DNA of 45,445 nt from Crocinitomicaceae bacterium TMED16 (GTDB lineage Bacteria > Bacteroidota > Bacteroidia > Flavobacteriales_D > Crocinitomicaceae), in NCBI GenBank assembly GCA_002167775.1, contig NHBV01000013.1, forward strand, positions 58,237-103,681. Reading direction: 5' to 3'. Positions 17,186-25,107 of this stretch are shown piece by piece (positions within the stretch are counted from its first letter, which is position 1; every line of letters starts with the position of its first letter). Position numbers and translations under genes: made by a program. Below the pieces are notes generated by a model. The model was not told where the DNA came from and searched no databases. It saw only the letters and a program-made list of their open reading frames with translations.

Positions 17186-18574
17186 TTAATGATTTTTATA
17201 ATAATCAGGTGATTCTTTATAGGACTGTCCTGAACCTTTCAATATTGATTTTACTTCATTCAGAGCCAATACTGGAAAGACTCTTGCAAACAACAAAAAG
17301 AAGACAAAGAATAAGCCAATGGTACCGATATACACACCGATATCAATAGGACTAGGATAATGCATGCTCCAAGACGATGGAAGATAGTCTCTATGTATTG
17401 ACGTTACAATAATGACATAACGCTCAAACCACATCCCGATATTTACAACAATTGAAATGAAAAAAGTAAACAACAAGCTTCTTCTCAATTTTCGGAACCA
17501 CATCAATTGTGGGGACACCACATTACAGGTCATCATTGCAGCATAGGCCCACCAATAAGGACCAGTAGCTCTATTGAGAAAAGCATATGCTTCGTATTCA
17601 ACTCCTGAGTACCATGAAATAAATAGCTCTGTTATGTAGGCGGTACCTACAATAGAACCTGTAACCATAATTACAATATTCATATATTCAACGTGCTTTG
17701 TATGAATATAGGCCTCTAGATTCATTGCTTTCCGCATAATCAAAAGCAAGGTCTGAACCATCGCAAATCCAGAGAATACAGCTCCTGCTACAAAATAGGG
17801 TGGGAAAATTGTCGTATGCCAACCCGGAACAATAGAAGTTGCGAAGTCAAATGATACAATCGAGTGAACAGAGAATACAAGTGGCGTTGCTAAGCCAGCA
17901 AGCACCAATGAAACGAGCTCAAAACGATTCCAATGTTTTGCCCTACCAGACCATCCAAAAGCAAGTATTGAATACATCTTCTTGGAGACAGGTTTTCGTG
18001 CTCGATCTCGAATCGTTGCAAAATCAGGAATCAATCCAATATACCAAAACACTACGGAAACAGATAAATAGGTAGAAATCGCAAAAACATCCCAAAGAAG
18101 AGGCGAATTAAAGTTTACCCACAAAGAACCAAACTGATTTGGTAAAGGAAACACCCAATATCCAACCCATAAACGCCCCATGTGTATTAGCGGGAATAGC
18201 CCTGCCATAAATACAGCAAAAATAGTCATTGCTTCTGCAGACCTATTAATGGCCATTCTCCATTTCTGCCTAAAGAGAAGTAAAACCGCAGATATAAGTG
18301 TTCCAGCGTGACCAATTCCAACCCACCAAACAAAATTGGTAATGTCCCAAGCCCAACCAATGGTCTTGTTAAGCCCCCAAACACCAACTCCTGTGCCTAA
18401 TAGATACAAAATGCATCCTACACCGTAAAGGCCGATAACCAATGCTACACCAAAAAGGATGTACCACATTTTAGGTGCTTTATCTTCTATTGGTCGACAA
18501 ACATCCTCTGTGATGTCATGGTATGACTTGTGACCAAGTATGAGGGGTTCTCTTATTGCAGCTTCCTTTTGCAT
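17186..18574 (-). CDS. actC: Alternative complex III subunit ActC (NrfD-like quinol site)
   Basis: This 462-residue NrfD/PsrC-type membrane protein has about 10 helices. The N-terminal EPLILGHKSYHDITEDVC and the segments NFVWWVGIGHAGTLISAVLLL, FAMVQTLLLIMRK and WWAYAAMMTCNVVSPQ are characteristic. It binds menaquinol in the membrane and passes electrons to the iron-sulfur clusters of ActB. It starts 9 bp after the actB stop. Confidence 0.95.
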   Translation of the reverse strand: MQKEAAIREPLILGHKSYHDITEDVCRPIEDKAPKMWYILFGVALVIGLYGVGCILYLLGTGVGVWGLNKTIGWAWDITNFVWWVGIGHAGTLISAVLLLFRQKWRMAINRSAEAMTIFAVFMAGLFPLIHMGRLWVGYWVFPLPNQFGSLWVNFNSPLLWDVFAISTYLSVSVVFWYIGLIPDFATIRDRARKPVSKKMYSILAFGWSGRAKHWNRFELVSLVLAGLATPLVFSVHSIVSFDFATSIVPGWHTTIFPPYFVAGAVFSGFAMVQTLLLIMRKAMNLEAYIHTKHVEYMNIVIMVTGSIVGTAYITELFISWYSGVEYEAYAFLNRATGPYWWAYAAMMTCNVVSPQLMWFRKLRRSLLFTFFISIVVNIGMWFERYVIIVTSIHRDYLPSSWSMHYPSPIDIGVYIGTIGLFFVFFLLFARVFPVLALNEVKSILKGSGQSYKESPDYYKNH

Positions 18575-18583
18575 AGCTATATC

Positions 18584-21500
18584 TTAGTGTTGTTTGTGAT
18601 TTGATTCGTGATGTACTTCTTTCTCTTCTTGCAACTTTGCGAGCAAGTCGTTTTCTTCATTACGAACCTTTACTTTATACCATACGTTAGGCTTCACACC
18701 TACTTCCTCCAGTGCTTGATAGGACCTCTTGTCCTCAGAGCTCTTTCTAATATTCGAATCTATATCATTCCAGTCACCGAATGTAATCGCATCAGCTGGG
18801 CAAGAATCACTGCAAGCAGAACTTACATCTCCATCCACAATTGGTCTTCCATCTTTTTTAGCCGCTAGCTTTCCAGCTTGTATGTTTTGAACGCACATGG
18901 AACATTTTTCCATCACTCCTCTCGTTCTAACAGTCACGTCTGGATTTAATACCATTCTTCCCAAATCATCTTGAGCTGGATTGATTTCTGTAAACTTTTT
19001 GTAAGAAGGATAGTTGAACCAATTGAATCTTCTCACCTTGTAAGGGCAGTTGTTTGCACAATACCTTGTTCCGATACATCGATTGTAGGTCATTTGGTTA
19101 AGTCCTTCATTACTGTGTGTAGTTGCAGCAACAGGACAAACGGTTTCACATGGCGCATGATTACAATGCTGACACATCATAGGCATATGAACTACCTTTG
19201 GATTAGCAGCCGCTATCTCAGCCTTACTGTATGAGAACGTATCTTTATCCTTTCGTGTTCCAACCGTCGCTTCTTCATCACTAGCATAATATCTATCTAA
19301 TCTCAGCCAATGCATTTCTCGACCACGCCTGACTTCATCTTTACCCACGACAGGCACATTATTCTCCGCCTGACATGCTATAAGACAAGCCCCACAACCA
19401 AAGCAAGCATTAAGGTCGATTGACATCGCCCAACGATGCCCAATGTTTTCTACAGGATGTTCATCCCATAAATCAAATTCTCCCACAGGCTTTTCAACAT
19501 GATGCCCATGTTCGTCAATGGTCTGCAAGGTATGTGTTGGGTTATATGTCTCCTTGTCTTGTGAATCATAAATGGATTTAGTAGTCTCGCGGACGATTGA
19601 GTGCCTCGCCATAACTGTATGATGAATTTGCGTCGCGGCAATAATGTATTCGCCGTCTATTTTCGCAATCTTCCCAGAATTTGCATACGTAAATTCTTTG
19701 GAGACAGCCGAAAGCATCTTAAAAGCATTCTCACCTATTGGCTTCGGGTTTCCTTTTTCATTTAAAATATGCCCCCCGTATTCTTTTGTTTGGTAGGCCG
19801 CTTTTCCTATTTTCTCACCGTTACCACCTCGTCCATAACCTAAAGCCAAACCGACAGTTCCGAGAGCTTGCCCAGGTGAAGGGTAAACAGGTAAAGTATA
19901 TTTCACCCCATTCGCAGAAATGGTTGCCATTGATAATCCATTCTCTTGGTCAAATGTAGTTGCATAACCTGCGGCGGTCATTTCAACAGGATTCATGGTA
20001 ATATAATTGTCCCAAGTTACTTTAGAAATTGGATCCGGCATTTCTTGCAACCATGGATTGCTTGCCTGGTTACCATCTCCTATGGCTGTTTTCTGATAAG
20101 TAACAAGCTCAAGTCCTTTGTCATATTTCGGCGTCTTAGAAATTGTTGCGGTATTGAACGCCAATGTCTCTTCTATTGTTGACGACGGAAGATCAATACA
20201 ACTATTGTGTACAGCTAAGTCAAAGTCTCCACCACTCAATTCTGAGAACGTTTCTTTGATTTTTTCGTAAGCTACTGTTGAACTTTTACCTTCTCTTAAG
20301 GCTTGACCAGCCCAAACCATCATAGATTCTATAGGTGAAGCCGTATCGTGAAGAGGGGTAATCATTGGTTGCGCTAGTGCATAATGATTTGTCTTCGCGT
20401 TAAAGTCAGACCAAGTCTCCAAAGAATGATGCGCAGGACACATGTAGGTGCACAATGATGAAGTTTCATCTGCATGAGAATTCATCGATACACTTGTCTT
20501 CACATTTTTAAGCTCTTTTGCGAAATCAGCTCCATTTGGAAGAGAGTATACTGGATTAGAGTTGTAAAAAAGAACAACATCAGGCCTATTCCCTTTTGCC
20601 ATTGCGTCGACTAAGTCTAACATTCTAGCCTCTTCAGATTGGAATAAATTAAGCTCGTTATAGAGGTCAATAGTCGTTCCATTCGCACCTAAAACATTAT
20701 TGATCTCGTTTACAAGCTGCTGAATACCAGTATTGTTTGTTCCACAAACGACCAAAGATTCTTTTCCGCTTTCTTTTAATGATTTCACTGCTGCATCTGC
20801 AGTAGACTTAAGTGATTTAGAAATACTTGAAGATGTGTTATTGAGTCTTGCAAGAATATAGCGCAGCACAGATTCCTCTTCGGAAGGCTTTGTCATCGCT
20901 CTGTAATCTGCATTAGAACCCGTAACGCTCATTACTGCTTCAAACTGAAAATGCTTTGACATCCATTTGCCATCAGGATTTCTCTTTTCACCATACTGAG
21001 AAGAAAAAATAGTTGGCATGAGCCATGTACTTAAAAAATCTGCCCCGAAAGAAACGATTGTTTTCGCTTTTGAAAAATCATAGGTCGGAATAAATGACTT
21101 ACCAAAATTCAATTCGTTTGCACGTCGGATGGCTGAATAAGAAATTGGATCGTATTGAATGTGATCGAAGGTACCTGATGTAGACGACTTCAAAGCTTCT
21201 ATTGAAGATGACAATGAAGGACTAATGACTGTATTGGAAATTAACGCAACGCTTTTTGCTGAGGCCAATGCTTTTCCAATCGCCTTATCAACAGTAGACC
21301 ATTTTGCAGGTTTCCCTTTTTGCATTGGTCCTTGTAGTCTCTCGCTATCATACAAACCAAGAACAGAAGCAATGATTTGCGCATTAACAACTCCCTTTGT
21401 AAGTCCAAAATCCTTATTTCCTTTGACGAATATTGGACGACCCTCTCTCGTTTTTACCAAAACACTGGCATAAGAACTCCCGTCATAATAAGTCGATGCA

Positions 21501-21781
21501 TACCAAGTCGCCATACCAGGAACGATGTTCTCAGGCTTCATGACATAAGGTACCGCTTTGATAACAGGGGCCTCACAAGCTGCAACAGTAGCAGCTACAA
21601 CAGAAAAGCCAAGAAACTTCAGAAAGTCTCTTCTTCCAGTTGAGGATTCGTTCAGCTCGTCATCAGCCAACATACTCTCCAAATTGTTTTGTTCAGGAAA
21701 CTCTACAGATTTAGATTTTTGAAAAGACTCTGTTTGTTGCAGCTCCTCAATACCCTTCCAATATTTTCTTTCGTTTGTCAT
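18584..21781 (-). CDS. actB: Alternative complex III subunit ActB, iron-sulfur/molybdopterin-oxidoreductase-like
   Basis: This 1065-residue protein has an internal Tat signal at residues 49-70 (TGRRDFLKFLGFSVVAATVA), the usual variant for this family. A molybdopterin-oxidoreductase-like domain without cofactor follows (about 80-700). The C-terminal ferredoxin domain (about 785-1000) has four cysteine clusters: CFGCGACLIAC, CQHCNHAPCETVCPV, CIGTRYCANNCPYKVRR, and CSMC with CSDSCPADAI. It relays electrons from ActC to the ActA hemes. TatA, encoded at 6 kb, could help to export it. It starts 29 bp after actA. Confidence 0.96.
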   Translation of the reverse strand: MTNERKYWKGIEELQQTESFQKSKSVEFPEQNNLESMLADDELNESSTGRRDFLKFLGFSVVAATVAACEAPVIKAVPYVMKPENIVPGMATWYASTYYDGSSYASVLVKTREGRPIFVKGNKDFGLTKGVVNAQIIASVLGLYDSERLQGPMQKGKPAKWSTVDKAIGKALASAKSVALISNTVISPSLSSSIEALKSSTSGTFDHIQYDPISYSAIRRANELNFGKSFIPTYDFSKAKTIVSFGADFLSTWLMPTIFSSQYGEKRNPDGKWMSKHFQFEAVMSVTGSNADYRAMTKPSEEESVLRYILARLNNTSSSISKSLKSTADAAVKSLKESGKESLVVCGTNNTGIQQLVNEINNVLGANGTTIDLYNELNLFQSEEARMLDLVDAMAKGNRPDVVLFYNSNPVYSLPNGADFAKELKNVKTSVSMNSHADETSSLCTYMCPAHHSLETWSDFNAKTNHYALAQPMITPLHDTASPIESMMVWAGQALREGKSSTVAYEKIKETFSELSGGDFDLAVHNSCIDLPSSTIEETLAFNTATISKTPKYDKGLELVTYQKTAIGDGNQASNPWLQEMPDPISKVTWDNYITMNPVEMTAAGYATTFDQENGLSMATISANGVKYTLPVYPSPGQALGTVGLALGYGRGGNGEKIGKAAYQTKEYGGHILNEKGNPKPIGENAFKMLSAVSKEFTYANSGKIAKIDGEYIIAATQIHHTVMARHSIVRETTKSIYDSQDKETYNPTHTLQTIDEHGHHVEKPVGEFDLWDEHPVENIGHRWAMSIDLNACFGCGACLIACQAENNVPVVGKDEVRRGREMHWLRLDRYYASDEEATVGTRKDKDTFSYSKAEIAAANPKVVHMPMMCQHCNHAPCETVCPVAATTHSNEGLNQMTYNRCIGTRYCANNCPYKVRRFNWFNYPSYKKFTEINPAQDDLGRMVLNPDVTVRTRGVMEKCSMCVQNIQAGKLAAKKDGRPIVDGDVSSACSDSCPADAITFGDWNDIDSNIRKSSEDKRSYQALEEVGVKPNVWYKVKVRNEENDLLAKLQEEKEVHHESNHKQH

Positions 21782-21810
21782 AATCTTTTTCTTTCAGTAG
21801 ACAATTTAAT

Positions 21811-23169
21811 TTAGTAGTGACATTTTGAACATTCCCAACCACCCAATTCTTTCACTGATACCCTACCGTCCTCGTTATATTGATTCAGTAGATTGTAGTC
21901 ATTTTCCTTCAGTCTATTATGAATCTCTGCATAATAACCGCTCTTGCCATCCGTAATATTTATGCTCGACTGTTCGTGACACTGGATACACCATCCCATC
22001 GTCATCGTTGCTCGGTCAAACTCAATTTTACTATCAATATTTTCTTGTATTTTATTCAATTCTTGGTGGGGTTGAACTTTTGCCAACTCTTTTAACTTAG
22101 CCATATCACCATGACATTGTTTACAATCTAAACCACCAACTACGACGTGCTGTGAGTGATTGAAATAAACGTGGTCCGGTAAGTTGTGAACCTTGTTCCA
22201 AACGATTGGTTTTGTTTCATTGGTATATTCACCTGATGGACCTCTCGAAGGATCCCAACCGGCGGCCGCATAAATTTTATTGATTTCGCCTTGGTACTCT
22301 TTACCTTCGCCATCGATTTTTTTGTGGCAATTCATACAAACGTTTACGGTAGGCAGTCCAGCAGATTTTGATTTGGTTACCGAATTATGACAATATTTAC
22401 AATCAATACCATTGACACCTGCATGCACATCATGAGGAAAAGCAATCGGCTGAGATGGCTGATAAGATTCCATTAAATTTATGCTATATAATGTTTGGAA
22501 GAAACCAACGACCAAGGATAACACCAATACCAATGTTGTCAACCCGACGTATAACCTATATTTCCAAGCCCAAGTTTTGAACTCCTCGACATATGTGAGC
22601 CCTTCTGAATCTTCATCACTTTCTTTTGTGGCTATTTTTAATTGACGACGAACGCCTCCCACAGCCATAATGATGATGCTAAACATGACCCCCATCACGA
22701 TCCATATCCAAGGAAGACCTTTCTCTTCTTCCATCTCTACACCCGAGACAGCAGCTATATTGGGACCTCCAGCGGCCTGAGCATTTGGGTCTTGGGCATC
22801 AACCCAGTCAAAAATAGAAGTGATTTGATCGTCTGTAAGGTCAGCAAAGACGGACATTACACTTCCCTTATACTCTTGGAAGATTTCATTGGCCCGACTT
22901 GACTTACCACTTGCTCTAAGGGCTGCATTGTTGCGCACCCATTCGTAAATCAATTCTCCTTCACCCGCATCGTCCCACCTTTTACGGGCTTCATACAATT
23001 TGGGACCAGTTCCGTTTTTAAAAACCGCATGACAGGTTGCACATTTGGCCTTGAAAAGACCTTCTCCTTGAGAAAAATAAGATGGGGCTAGGGTTAGAAA
23101 GGAAAAAAGGAATATCGCCTTGAGGCTAGTCCTTAGCTCTGTAACTTTCTGAATGTTAGTTATTTTCAT
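21811..23169 (-). CDS. actA: Alternative complex III subunit ActA, six-heme cytochrome c
   Basis: This protein has 452 residues when started at the ATG at 23169, which gives MKITNIQKVTELRTSLK followed by a hydrophobic signal ending SYFSQG. A longer frame would need a TTG at 23199. There are six CxxCH heme motifs: CATCH in an N-terminal mono-heme domain (Cys43), then CKYCH, CMNCH, CKQCH, CIQCH and a terminal CSKCHY. Two membrane segments (about 154-172 and 208-228) separate the mono-heme and penta-heme parts. It is the first gene of the act-cox operon. Confidence 0.94.
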   Translation of the reverse strand: MKITNIQKVTELRTSLKAIFLFSFLTLAPSYFSQGEGLFKAKCATCHAVFKNGTGPKLYEARKRWDDAGEGELIYEWVRNNAALRASGKSSRANEIFQEYKGSVMSVFADLTDDQITSIFDWVDAQDPNAQAAGGPNIAAVSGVEMEEEKGLPWIWIVMGVMFSIIIMAVGGVRRQLKIATKESDEDSEGLTYVEEFKTWAWKYRLYVGLTTLVLVLSLVVGFFQTLYSINLMESYQPSQPIAFPHDVHAGVNGIDCKYCHNSVTKSKSAGLPTVNVCMNCHKKIDGEGKEYQGEINKIYAAAGWDPSRGPSGEYTNETKPIVWNKVHNLPDHVYFNHSQHVVVGGLDCKQCHGDMAKLKELAKVQPHQELNKIQENIDSKIEFDRATMTMGWCIQCHEQSSINITDGKSGYYAEIHNRLKENDYNLLNQYNEDGRVSVKELGGWECSKCHY

Positions 23170-23225
23170 GAAAAGTAAACTAATAAAGGTTAATATCAAA
23201 AAGGCATTAACACATTTTAACGTCC

Positions 23226-23233
23226 CAAAATTA
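23226..23233 (-). promoter_or_regulatory. Possible -7 element for the act-cox operon
   Basis: TAATTTTG on the minus strand fits TAnnTTTG and is 56 bp before the actA ATG. No clear -33 element is seen, so the call is tentative. No other promoter is needed within the tightly packed operon. Confidence 0.35.
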
Positions 23234-23338
23234 CGTAGATTACTTGTTTACATGACACTTTTATGACAAAAAGAGTCCAATAAATATTAATTTAAAATGA
23301 TTCTAAATAAGGAAGTTGATGATTGTAACTATTTTCTG

Positions 23339-23346
23339 TAAATTCG
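23339..23346 (+). promoter_or_regulatory. Probable promoter of the SPOR-like gene
   Basis: TAAATTCG (23339-23346) differs from TAnnTTTG at one base and is preceded, 20 bp upstream, by TTG (23316-23318). It ends 30 bp before the proposed ATG. The same TAAATTCG octamer occurs before the DUF2723 gene. Confidence 0.4.
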
Positions 23347-23376
23347 TATAAATGCTACAATCGAACGGTGTTTATT

Positions 23377-23772
23377 ATGCAAAAAAAAATATTACATTTG
23401 GTGTTCTCTATTTCGATCGCGGCCTCGAGCTTTGCGCAGCGAGACGCCTCTATCGGTAGCATCGATGTTCTTGCCGATTCGAGGGTTCAAAACCTCGTGA
23501 CTTTAGAAAAAAGCATAGACGAAATTTCAGGATATCGACTACAAATTTGTTTTGACTCCGACAAAAAAGTTATAGATGAAGCCAGAGACCGGTTTTTAAA
23601 GCTATACCCCCTCATTTCGACCTATGTTGAGTTTGAGGCACCGCACTTCAACCTAAAAGTAGGTGATTTCAGGACTCGTTTAGAGGCGGAGAAAGTAAAG
23701 AGAAAAGTTTTCGGTGAATTCGTTATTTGTATTATTCACCAAGACCTTATACAGCTTCCAAGGATAGATTAG
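23377..23772 (+). CDS. Small secreted SPOR-domain-like protein
   Basis: This 131-residue protein begins at the ATG at 23377 (MQKKILHLVFSISIAASSFA, a signal peptide cleaved after Ala20). A GTG 9 bp upstream is the only alternative. The region about 50-125 has the look of a SPOR fold: YRLQICFDSDKKVIDEARDR, a middle YVEFEAPHFNLKVGDFRTRLEA, and a final strand. SPOR domains bind denuded glycan strands of peptidoglycan. The stop codon overlaps the convergent thiL stop. The exact role is unknown. Confidence 0.7.
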   Translation: MQKKILHLVFSISIAASSFAQRDASIGSIDVLADSRVQNLVTLEKSIDEISGYRLQICFDSDKKVIDEARDRFLKLYPLISTYVEFEAPHFNLKVGDFRTRLEAEKVKRKVFGEFVICIIHQDLIQLPRID

Positions 23773-24809
23773 AAGTGTTTCCAACCCTGAGCTGAGATAC
23801 GCACCGCGCTATTGTTCTTATCAATCAGTAGGTTATCTTGAGACTTATCTGTAACAAAACCAATCACCGAAAAGCTCGGGTGATTTTTAATTTTATCGTA
23901 ATCTTTTTGACTCACTGTAAATAAGAGCTCATAATCCTCACCCCCATTCATTGCACACATGTAAGGGTCAAGGTTTAGTTCCTCAGCAGTAACAATAAGT
24001 TTCTCCGTAATTGGCAATTTATCTGAATATAGAGATACCGAGCAATCACTGGATTTTGCGATATGAAGGACCTCAGAAGCCAATCCATCAGAGATATCAA
24101 TCATTGCACTCGGAACTAAATCAAGTTCATCAAACATGTCAATTACATCTTGTCTTGCAATGGGCTGAATCTGCTTTTTTATTAAGTCATCGTAGCCTTC
24201 AAGTTTAGGCTGAATGTCTGGGTTTTCTAAAAAAACCCCCTTTTCACGTTCCAAAATCTGTAATCCAAGATAAGACGATCCTACATCTCCTGTAACCACA
24301 ACAAGGTCATTTTCTTTGGCGCCCTTTCGATATGTTATTTTTTTCTTGGCAACACGGCCGACAACAGAAATGGACAAAATCAATCCCGAGGAAGAAGAAA
24401 CAGTATCTCCTCCAACAAGATCAACATTGTAAAAGGAGCAAGCTGCATGAATACCCTTGTAAAGTTCTTCTAACGCCTCCACTGGAAATTTACTTGAAAC
24501 ACCTAGGGAAACCGTTATTTGTTCGGGCTTTCCGTTCATCGCAAAAATATCAGATACATTAACAGAAACAGCTTTAAATCCTAATGACTTAAGCGGAACA
24601 TAAGAAAGATTAAAATGTACACCCTCCACCAGCATATCAGAAGATACTAGCATGGATTCTTTCGGCGAAAGTTCGATTTCAGCAGCATCGTCTCCAACAC
24701 CTAAAAGACTCGAAGGATTCTTTAATGTTGCCTCTTTTGTTAGCTTATCAATCAGACCAAATTCTCCAAGTGAATCGATTTCAAGGTGCTTTTTTTCGTT
24801 ATCGCTCAT
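23769..24809 (-). CDS. thiL: Thiamine-monophosphate kinase
   Basis: This 346-residue enzyme phosphorylates thiamine phosphate to thiamine pyrophosphate. Motifs are LGEFGLIDKLT at the N-terminus, LLGVGDDAAEI (ATP/Mg binding), VSSDMLVEGVHF, VSVNVSDIFAMNGKP, VDLVGGDTVSS and AMIDISDGLASEVLHIA, with AMNGGEDYELLFTV near the end. I chose the ATG at 24809 (MSDNEKKHLEIDSL) because the longer frame would run back through the tRNA-Gln gene and its terminator. No thiamine biosynthesis genes are nearby. Confidence 0.92.
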   Translation of the reverse strand: MSDNEKKHLEIDSLGEFGLIDKLTKEATLKNPSSLLGVGDDAAEIELSPKESMLVSSDMLVEGVHFNLSYVPLKSLGFKAVSVNVSDIFAMNGKPEQITVSLGVSSKFPVEALEELYKGIHAACSFYNVDLVGGDTVSSSSGLILSISVVGRVAKKKITYRKGAKENDLVVVTGDVGSSYLGLQILEREKGVFLENPDIQPKLEGYDDLIKKQIQPIARQDVIDMFDELDLVPSAMIDISDGLASEVLHIAKSSDCSVSLYSDKLPITEKLIVTAEELNLDPYMCAMNGGEDYELLFTVSQKDYDKIKNHPSFSVIGFVTDKSQDNLLIDKNNSAVRISAQGWKHF

Positions 24810-24820
24810 AATAATTTGTA

Positions 24821-24855
24821 AAATAAAAAGAGTGAATGCTTCCACATTCACTCTT
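24821..24855 (-). terminator. Intrinsic terminator after tRNA-Gln
   Basis: The arms at 24828-24838 (AAGAGTGAATG) and 24845-24855 pair perfectly over 11 bp with a 6-base loop. On the minus strand the stem is followed by TTTTTATTT. It lies 9 bp past the tRNA 3' end and only 11 bp ahead of the thiL ATG, so thiL mRNA must come from readthrough or from a start very close to the gene. Confidence 0.75.
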
Positions 24856-24864
24856 GTTAAGAGT

Positions 24865-24936
24865 TGACCCACTAGGGCTCGAACCTAGACTCTTCTGGAC
24901 CAAAACCAGACGTGTTGCCAGTTACACCATGGGTCA
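24865..24936 (-). tRNA. tRNA-Gln (anticodon UUG)
   Basis: The minus strand folds into a 72-nt cloverleaf without an encoded CCA. The acceptor arms TGACCCA and TGGGTCA pair, the T-arm loop is GTTCGAG, and the anticodon stem TCTGG/CCAGA encloses the loop TTTTGGT with anticodon TTG. It reads glutamine codons CAA and CAG. In organisms using GatCAB, as here, it is first charged with Glu. Confidence 0.95.
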
Positions 24937-24966
24937 ATCTGATGAAAAATTTCAACAATTAGCGTG

Positions 24967-24974
24967 CAAATTTA
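24967..24974 (-). promoter_or_regulatory. Probable tRNA-Gln promoter (-7 element)
   Basis: TAAATTTG on the minus strand is an exact TAnnTTTG match, 30 bp before the tRNA 5' end. The -33 element is not clear. Confidence 0.4.
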
Positions 24975-25071
24975 ACAACTAAATTTAATTTAATCAGCGC
25001 GATTAACAAAAATTATGTCTCCAGAGCCTTCTTTTGAGAGGAGAATAGACACAAGTACAAACGAATATTCT

Positions 25072-25079
25072 TAAATTCG
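25072..25079 (+). promoter_or_regulatory. Possible promoter of the DUF2723 gene
   Basis: TAAATTCG, a one-base variant of TAnnTTTG, lies 28 bp before the ATG at 25108. No TTTG is seen at the -33 distance. The octamer is identical to the one before the SPOR-like gene. Confidence 0.3.
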
Positions 25080-25107
25080 CGCTACTATTAAAGGAATTAA
25101 AACAGAC

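Noticed and set aside
23170-23199. TTG start extending ActA by 10 residues
   Set aside because: The ATG at 23169 gives a normal signal peptide; the extension adds an unneeded hydrophobic stretch from a rare start codon.
24810-24872. Longer thiL start inside the tRNA-Gln region
   Set aside because: It would translate the terminator and part of the tRNA gene. The ATG at 24809 fits the family.
25012-25071. 19-codon ATG frame upstream of the DUF2723 gene
   Set aside because: It lies ahead of the likely -7 element and has no sign of selection; it is probably fortuitous.
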